This document shows, piece after piece, positions 14,274 to 18,177 of a stretch of DNA of 18,177 nucleotides. The notes under the pieces were generated by a model. It ran no database searches. It was given only the letters and a program-made list of their open reading frames with translations, and had not been told where the DNA came from. Position numbers and translations under genes: made by a program. The DNA is from DATDXN01 sp035289305 (GTDB lineage Bacteria > Patescibacteriota > Microgenomatia > UBA1406 > HO2-37-13b), in assembly GCA_035289305.1 (NCBI GenBank), contig DATDXN010000005.1, forward strand, positions 1 to 18,177, written 5' to 3'. The first letter of the stretch is position 1, and every line of letters starts with the position of its first letter.

Positions 14274-16961
14274 TTATTTTACTTTAGTCACATTAAATTT
14301 GCGCAGTATTTCTTCAATCAATTGCTCCGCATCTTCACGGGCTTTATCCGGAAAAAGTTTAATTGCTTGCAAAACAATATACTTTGCCGTTGCCACGGTC
14401 AGCTCATCAAGATTTGAAACAATCTCTCCGAAACTCTTGGGCGGATTGTGCATCACGACCGGAACGCTTACCGCAGATTCGGTAAGACCTATCCCCACTA
14501 CTACCACTCTGAGCTTTGACATTTCTTCTGCCCACGCTCTCATTTCCGCCTCCTTATTCACATAGCCCCCATCGGAATACGCGATAACTATCCGCATGCG
14601 ATGATCTTCGCTTCCCTGACGCACCATTTCCTCCTTTTCTTCTTTGATCTTTTGATAGACGTGTTTGATAGCTGTTACATCGCCATTGCCAGAACCCGCC
14701 TCACCGAGACTATGCCACATGTTGACCTTATCTTGGACGGCAAAGCGTGATGAGAGAGGTTTGTCTACATCGATGTCTTCGGGACTATCGCCCCGAAATG
14801 AAATTCCCATGGTGCGGACATCAAGTGCTTTATCTGAAGAAAGATGCGCTTTTTGAAGCTCGCGGTCAAAACGATAAAGTGAGGAAAAAAGCAGATATTC
14901 AAATCGGCGCTGCATTTTCCATAGAGATTTGCCTTCTTTACTCTCTTCAAAAAACATCGACCCTGATTTGTCCCCAATGATATATACGTCCATACCATTC
15001 AGCAGTTTTTCTTCTTTTATTTCAGTCGCGGGCTTATCCCGCGACATTGGATCTGGATCTCCCGCCTGCATCCCGATATAATGATTGATGATATGGGAAA
15101 TATTTTCCCCTCCCTCCCTTCGTCTGACAGGCCCGGAATAGGCAGGAAGTTCTTTTTTTCGCGACTCAGCAATTGCATCAAATAATTGTTTCAATACATC
15201 TACGACTAATTCACCGTTTGAAAGCCGAGCAGACTCTGCTTCTTTTATTTCCTCCAGGATAGCACGAGCTTCTTTGACTTCTATCCCAGCAGCCTGCGCA
15301 AGTTGGCGTTCCTCTGGCGTGTAGCTTAGCTTTTCCGCATGCTCGGCTAATTTTTTCCGCAACTCCTCCAACTCCTCATCTGAAGGTCTTATAGCCTGTT
15401 GTCCTCCGTAATCACCAGGAGCTGCTGACCCACCGACATTGTCTTCATCTTTTTTCAAATTTGGATCCCCTGGAGGAGTGGCGTCCATACGCACCCATTC
15501 TTTTTTCACCTCATCCCACACCTCGCTCCACCCATGTCCCGTGCCGGAGTTTATGCTTGAAGCACCATTTGCATCCTTTCCTTTGACACTGTGGCCGATA
15601 ACATGTCGGACAGGAATACCAGAATTAGCACAAAGAGCCGCAAAATAGGTATTGGCGACATCGCAATCGGCTTTTTTTATTTCATCCACCGCGCCTGCAA
15701 AGCCCTTCGGATGCGTGTTATAGAAAGTATTATAGTATTCGCTTTCTATGCGGTCTTTTGGCGCAAGATATGAGAGATGACTTCTTGTGTAAGATGCGAG
15801 GGCGCGCGCTTTGGCAATATTTCCTTGTTTTTTATTTTTTATTTCTTCCAATGTATTGTCCGTTTCTTTGGAAAATTCAGCGGGTATTTCAGGAACATGA
15901 ACGGTTTTTGGGTCGGACGTGATTTTTTTTTCAGGGTGGGGCGCTAGTAAAACTTTTATCTCGCATGCTCCGTCTCCTTCTATAAAAATAACAATATCTC
16001 CGTTTTGGTCTTGCTGTGTCAAACAGGGTCTTTCACCTGCTTCAACATGATATAAACCATGCGTGTATGGAACAGGCAGAGTTATCCACGAGCCTGCAGA
16101 TATTTGCGCGCTCAAAGTCAGGTCTATCGGTCCCTTTTTGTGATCTGTGTTTCCCGAAAGAGAGATTTTCTCTGCCTCGCGATACACATATTCATCCTCT
16201 ACCCATACATTTCTTGTGCCGTCCCACTTTGAGAACGACTGCTCTTTATAATACCCACCCCACGCAGGATAAATTGACCAAATCGCAGGAACGCGTTCGC
16301 CCTCTTTAAGCCGTTCCATAGGATCAACCCCAGGCTTTGATTCGTTTCTTCTCTGTGGTGGACGGGTCAAGGCTTTCTTCAGTTCTTCTTCGCGCCACAT
16401 GCGAATATCATCATCCATTTCTTTGCCTTCGCGTTTGTCAAATGCCCGCATACCAAGTAAATAATCAGTCAACCGCGTTTCTATGCGATTGAATTTTATT
16501 TGCCAAGAAGTCTCTCCCGAAAAAAGCACCTCCAAATCACCTTCCTTCTGCAGTTCGGCTATTTTCTCGCGCGTTATCGCAAAATGCGATTCGTAAGGTT
16601 TTGCCTCTATGTCAGCAAGCAAACCCAGATATAAATCAGCCACCCGAGGAGAAAATTGTGGTATTTGATCTTTCAGGAGCTCAAGCGCAGCTTTCATGCG
16701 CTGTTGTTTTTCTTCTGGCGGATTTGGCAACTTGTTTATAGTGGTTATTCCTTCCACAAGTTCATGAAAACTGCCAAAAGGAACATCTCGTAGTTTTTTG
16801 CGAAAATCTTGTATAGATTTGACACTTTCAAGCGCGGCTGAAGCGTCTTCATAACTTTCTCCCAAAAGGACTTTCTCATGCATGCTTTCTAAAACATTTT
16901 TCTGTCGCTCACGTGGAATCTCTCGTTGTGTTATTTCCCCTTGCAAAGATTCTTTATTCAT
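14274..16961 (-). CDS. transglutaminase-like and vWA domain fusion protein
   Basis: The 895-residue protein joins a transglutaminase-like domain to a vWA domain. The transglutaminase region (about 380-500) shows ADCDVANTYFAALCANSGIP with Cys433, GHGWSEVW with His476 and VRMDATP with Asp493, a complete Cys-His-Asp triad with the usual spacing. The vWA region (about 655-870) has the MIDAS motif DKSGSM (664-669), DVT at 761-763 and YSDGG at 796-799. The first ~370 residues are unassigned: helical to about 200, then a beta-rich part with conserved-looking tryptophans. A highly charged linker (525-600) separates the domains. No signal peptide or membrane helix, so it should be cytosolic. The start overlaps the stop of the RT tail (ATGA), with GGAGAA 5 bp upstream; MoxR follows by 4 bp. 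Confidence 0.9.
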   Translation of the reverse strand: MNKESLQGEITQREIPRERQKNVLESMHEKVLLGESYEDASAALESVKSIQDFRKKLRDVPFGSFHELVEGITTINKLPNPPEEKQQRMKAALELLKDQIPQFSPRVADLYLGLLADIEAKPYESHFAITREKIAELQKEGDLEVLFSGETSWQIKFNRIETRLTDYLLGMRAFDKREGKEMDDDIRMWREEELKKALTRPPQRRNESKPGVDPMERLKEGERVPAIWSIYPAWGGYYKEQSFSKWDGTRNVWVEDEYVYREAEKISLSGNTDHKKGPIDLTLSAQISAGSWITLPVPYTHGLYHVEAGERPCLTQQDQNGDIVIFIEGDGACEIKVLLAPHPEKKITSDPKTVHVPEIPAEFSKETDNTLEEIKNKKQGNIAKARALASYTRSHLSYLAPKDRIESEYYNTFYNTHPKGFAGAVDEIKKADCDVANTYFAALCANSGIPVRHVIGHSVKGKDANGASSINSGTGHGWSEVWDEVKKEWVRMDATPPGDPNLKKDEDNVGGSAAPGDYGGQQAIRPSDEELEELRKKLAEHAEKLSYTPEERQLAQAAGIEVKEARAILEEIKEAESARLSNGELVVDVLKQLFDAIAESRKKELPAYSGPVRRREGGENISHIINHYIGMQAGDPDPMSRDKPATEIKEEKLLNGMDVYIIGDKSGSMFFEESKEGKSLWKMQRRFEYLLFSSLYRFDRELQKAHLSSDKALDVRTMGISFRGDSPEDIDVDKPLSSRFAVQDKVNMWHSLGEAGSGNGDVTAIKHVYQKIKEEKEEMVRQGSEDHRMRIVIAYSDGGYVNKEAEMRAWAEEMSKLRVVVVGIGLTESAVSVPVVMHNPPKSFGEIVSNLDELTVATAKYIVLQAIKLFPDKAREDAEQLIEEILRKFNVTKVK

Positions 16962-17260
16962 TCTATTTCTCCTATTTTTTCCAAAACTATCCAGCGAAAT
17001 TCTTTTATTCTTTTTCGTTTGCTATGCTGGGCGATTAGTCCACTGTACGATGAAATATTTGTTTGGTTTAGTCGTGTTTGCGCTCTATGCCAATTCCTCT
17101 TGTTCAAGCGTCTCCCTGATGGGAATATCTCAACTCCCAAAAAATTAAGTCCCCATCTCGCTTTTATTATAACATCATTTTTGGGGTTAATCGCAAGCAG
17201 AAGTTTTTTTTGAAGAAACATAATTATTTCATTGCAGGAATTATCCATAATAAACAGCAG
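16958..17260 (-). pseudogene. DGR reverse transcriptase, C-terminal remnant
   Basis: The frame is open from 17260 to a TGA at 16958-16960 (96 residues from the ATG at 17248). MFLQKKLLLAINPKNDVIIK followed by GLNFLGVEIFPSGRRLNKRN and NISSYSGLIAQHSKRK is the end of a DGR-type reverse transcriptase: the last palm helix after the catalytic loop, the FLGxxxxP strand and the thumb with its SYxGLxxH motif. About 250 residues that should precede it, including fingers and the YxDD motif, are missing; an in-frame TAA (17261-17263) and then the opposite-strand avd gene take their place. It overlaps the transglutaminase-vWA start by 4 bp, so the full RT was the previous cistron. The remnant may still be translated, but cannot polymerise. 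Confidence 0.75.
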
Positions 17261-17576
17261 TTATGCGCTTTATAAATCAGTCGTTGATATCACTAATCAT
17301 CTGGAAAAAAGATGGCGTTATTCGCTCGGGATGAGTTTGGAAAATTCTGTTTTATCTTTACTTCAAGAACTAATCATGGCAAAAAACGCGCCAAAAAGCT
17401 TTAAGTCTTCTTACCTCATCAAAGCCCAAAGCCACCTGGAGATTGCAATTTTAAAACTCCGTCTCTTTTTGGAAATGAGAATAGCCAACGAAACCAAAAT
17501 TTTCCAGGCACAAAGCAAACTCCTGGAAATCGGTAGAATGCTGGGCGGCTGGTTAAAATCTTCATATTCCGCATAG
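17232..17576 (+). CDS. avd: DGR accessory variability determinant (Avd), four-helix bundle
   Basis: The 114-residue protein matches Avd: SYALYKSVVDITNHL (helix 1), RYSLGMSLENSVLSLLQELI (helix 2), SYLIKAQSHLEIAILKLRLF (helix 3) and FQAQSKLLEIGRMLGGWLKS (helix 4), ending in the typical IGRMLGGWLKS. Avd forms a basic pentameric barrel that binds the DGR RT and the template RNA and is needed for mutagenic homing. The start is TTG at 17232; there is no in-frame ATG and an upstream TGA is at 17211. No clear Shine-Dalgarno. The gene is on the opposite strand to TR, target and RT remnant, overlaps the remnant by 17 bp or more, and its TAG is directly followed by the TR. Length is normal and the frame intact. 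Confidence 0.9.
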   Translation: MQELSIINSSYALYKSVVDITNHLEKRWRYSLGMSLENSVLSLLQELIMAKNAPKSFKSSYLIKAQSHLEIAILKLRLFLEMRIANETKIFQAQSKLLEIGRMLGGWLKSSYSA

Positions 17577-17693
17577 ACCCTCACCGCGGACCGAACCCCG
17601 CAGTTCTCATTGTGATTGTCAGGATTGTTCCTGTTCATGTTCGCCTGCCGATTATCCTGGTTCCAATAGGCGTTTGGCACATCGCCAGAAAAC
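17577..17693 (-). repeat. DGR template repeat (TR)
   Basis: This 117-bp segment is a near copy of 18027-18143. In the minus-strand sense it is adenine-rich at coding positions: in the frame of the target gene it reads as Asn-rich peptide (WNQDNRQANMNRNNPDNHNE), the AAY-codon pattern typical of DGR templates. All 22 differences from the VR fall on TR adenines (22 of 32 adenines changed), and no G, C or T of the TR differs. The 27 bp at its left end (17577-17603) are unchanged in the VR and include the GC-rich initiation zone. TR lies immediately next to the avd stop codon, in opposite sense to avd. Confidence 0.95.
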
Positions 17694-17824
17694 TTTATGA
17701 AGCTGTTTGTTATATATCATGCATGCAGTCGCAACTACATGGTGATCCTTTCTTCAGGTTTTTATCTCAATCGCATGTTGAGAAAACAGCTCTCATTCGT
17801 GAGGGTTTATACTTTTCATATATG

Positions 17825-17897
17825 TTATCTGTCAAAAACAGCGTTTTAGCAATCATCAATATGGCCAAAACGATAACTGTTTATTTTCGACAGATAA
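17825..17897. other. long interrupted stem-loop near the TR
   Basis: TTATCTGTC (17825-17833) pairs perfectly with GACAGATAA (17889-17897). The stem goes on with AAAA/TTTT (834-837 with 884-887), ACAG/CTGT (838-841 with 877-880) and CGTTTT/AAAACG (842-847 with 867-872), about 23 base pairs with bulges of 1, 3 and 4 nt and a 19-nt loop (last three digits given). It could be part of the DGR template RNA or of the target mRNA 3' end. Confidence 0.5.
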
Positions 17898-17900
17898 TAA

Positions 17901-17937
17901 ACGGTAGCCTATACTGAGATAGGTTGCTTGATACCGT
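17901..17937 (-). other. hairpin downstream of the DGR target gene
   Basis: ACGGTA (17901-17906) pairs with TACCGT (17932-17937), and inside it CCTAT (17908-17912) pairs with ATAGG (17919-17923). In the minus-strand sense it lies 74 bp after the target stop codon and is followed by TTTATTAT, so it may be a weak terminator. Some DGRs have a hairpin downstream of the VR that aids homing, but that one is much closer to the VR than this. Confidence 0.4.
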
Positions 17938-18010
17938 CTCTTTAATTTATTATCACATATACTTCAAAGAACTGAAAACCAAAAATCAAAGAAAATATAA
18001 AGATCAAAGA

Positions 18011-18177
18011 TTAAAAATCAGAGAGAACCCTCACCGCGGACCGAACCCCGCAGAACTCAACGGGACTGTCAGGATGGCGCCTGTACACGTACGCCCGCCG
18101 ACCAACCCGGTGCCAACAGGCGCCTGGCACAGCGCCAGAAAACGGAAAATAGGCGCCAATGTTGTACGAGATAGAAC
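18011..18177 (-). CDS. DGR target protein, C-type-lectin/FGE-like C-terminal end (partial)
   Basis: The frame runs from the window edge to a TAA at 18011-18013 and gives the last 54 residues: an invariant-looking SISYNIGAYFPFSG, then the diversified part, then CGVRSAVRVLSDF. The TR-encoded version (RNNPDNHNENCGVRSAVRV) fits the closing strands of the C-type-lectin fold in FGE-sulfatase-like DGR targets. Relative to the TR, 17 residues differ, including all 10 Asn codons. The frame is fully open through the VR, so the diversified protein is expressible. N-terminal domains and any secretion signal lie outside the window. By position the target is the likely first gene of the DGR-vWA-MoxR operon. 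Confidence 0.85.
   Translation of the reverse strand, partial: SISYNIGAYFPFSGAVPGACWHRVGRRAYVYRRHPDSPVEFCGVRSAVRVLSDF
18027..18053 (-). other. putative initiation-of-mutagenic-homing (IMH) region
   Basis: These 27 bp are identical in VR and TR, are GC-rich, and lie at the 3' end of the VR in the coding sense. In characterised DGRs this place holds the IMH element where cDNA synthesis is primed on the target. They encode the last conserved strand of the target (CGVRSAVRV), so the homing site and the fold constraint coincide. Confidence 0.6.
18027..18143 (-). repeat. DGR variable repeat (VR)
   Basis: This is the 117-bp diversified partner of the TR at 17577-17693, placed at the 3' end of the target reading frame. 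It differs at 22 positions, each opposite a TR adenine in the coding sense, with replacements by all three other bases. Similarity fades beyond 18143, which marks the upstream border of homing. Confidence 0.95.

Larger units (their letters stand above)
17694..18010. other. structured non-coding spacer between TR and target gene
   Basis: This 317-bp stretch carries no convincing gene. It has a row of hairpins: TCTCAA/TTGAGA (17765-17783), CTCA-TTCG-TGAG (17792-17803), a long interrupted stem at 17825-17897, and a two-part hairpin at 17901-17937. The right end (about 17976-18010) is A-rich with the approximate repeat AAAAATCAAAGA. It is downstream of the target stop and upstream of the TR in the minus-strand sense, so it would be the 3' untranslated region of the target mRNA and the 5' flank of the template RNA. 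Confidence 0.6.

Noticed and set aside
17411..17680. Minus-strand frame through the TR (Asn-rich peptide) and on through antisense avd.
   Set aside because: The coding look comes from the TR being a copy of the target 3' end; the rest is the antisense of avd. It is not a gene.
17612..17917. Open frame of 101 codons on the plus strand across the TR and spacer.
   Set aside because: It reads the TR in antisense and then crosses the hairpins; the product resembles no family and there is no ribosome binding site. An open frame of this size can arise by chance here.
17976..18026. A-rich direct repeats (AAAAATCAAAGA-like) near the target stop as a CRISPR or second TR.
   Set aside because: Units are irregular, short and low-complexity, with no unique spacers and no match to the TR.

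Overview
The window looks like a chromosome segment of a Candidate Phyla Radiation bacterium, most likely Parcubacteria (Patescibacteria). I base this on protein style, not on a search. The housekeeping proteins are short and lysine-rich, genes are packed with gaps of 3-20 bp or overlaps, proline-tRNA ligase is an editing-domain-free form, EF-Ts and YbaB are small, and biosynthetic genes are missing from a classical ribosomal gene order.

Layout from left to right. (1) 1-125: the C-terminal end of an IS1595/ISXO2-type transposase, cut by the window edge. (2) 232-1117, minus strand: tRNA-Pro(CGG), an unrecognised lysine/glutamate-rich protein and a DUF59/MIP18 Fe-S assembly factor. (3) 1188-2885, plus strand: RNase J. 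(4) 2890-6407, minus strand: a compact unit reading rpsU - ybeY - dnaX - ybaB - prs - recR. (5) 6453-11932, minus strand: rpsB - tsf - frr - rseP - cytidylate-kinase-like - proS - DHH-like. This keeps the bacterial rpsB-tsf-frr-rseP-proS backbone but lacks pyrH, uppS, cdsA and dxr. (6) 11984-16961, minus strand: a two-gene module of a 761-residue MoxR-type AAA+ ATPase and an 895-residue cytoplasmic transglutaminase-like plus vWA protein. (7) 16958-18177: a diversity-generating retroelement (DGR).

The DGR is the main discovery. Two 117-bp copies lie at 17577-17693 (template repeat, TR) and 18027-18143 (variable repeat, VR). They differ at 22 positions. At every one the TR copy has T on the plus strand, which is A on the coding strand, and the VR has another base. 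That is the adenine-specific mutagenic homing signature. The VR is the end of a C-type-lectin/FGE-like target gene read on the minus strand and running off the window. A complete Avd protein lies on the opposite strand, ending exactly where the TR begins. The reverse transcriptase survives only as its last ~96 residues; the catalytic fingers/palm with the YxDD motif are absent and the place where they should be holds the inverted avd gene.

The stop codon of this RT tail overlaps the start codon of the transglutaminase-vWA gene (ATGA). The DGR and the vWA/MoxR pair therefore appear to have been one minus-strand operon: target with VR, then TR, RT, transglutaminase-vWA and MoxR. This fits the idea of a MoxR-vWA NTP-dependent conflict system with a DGR-diversified sensor or effector, here in a minimal-genome bacterium and with a rearranged, probably trans-dependent or decaying retroelement. 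The functional role is inference; the repeats, reading frames and overlap are seen directly.
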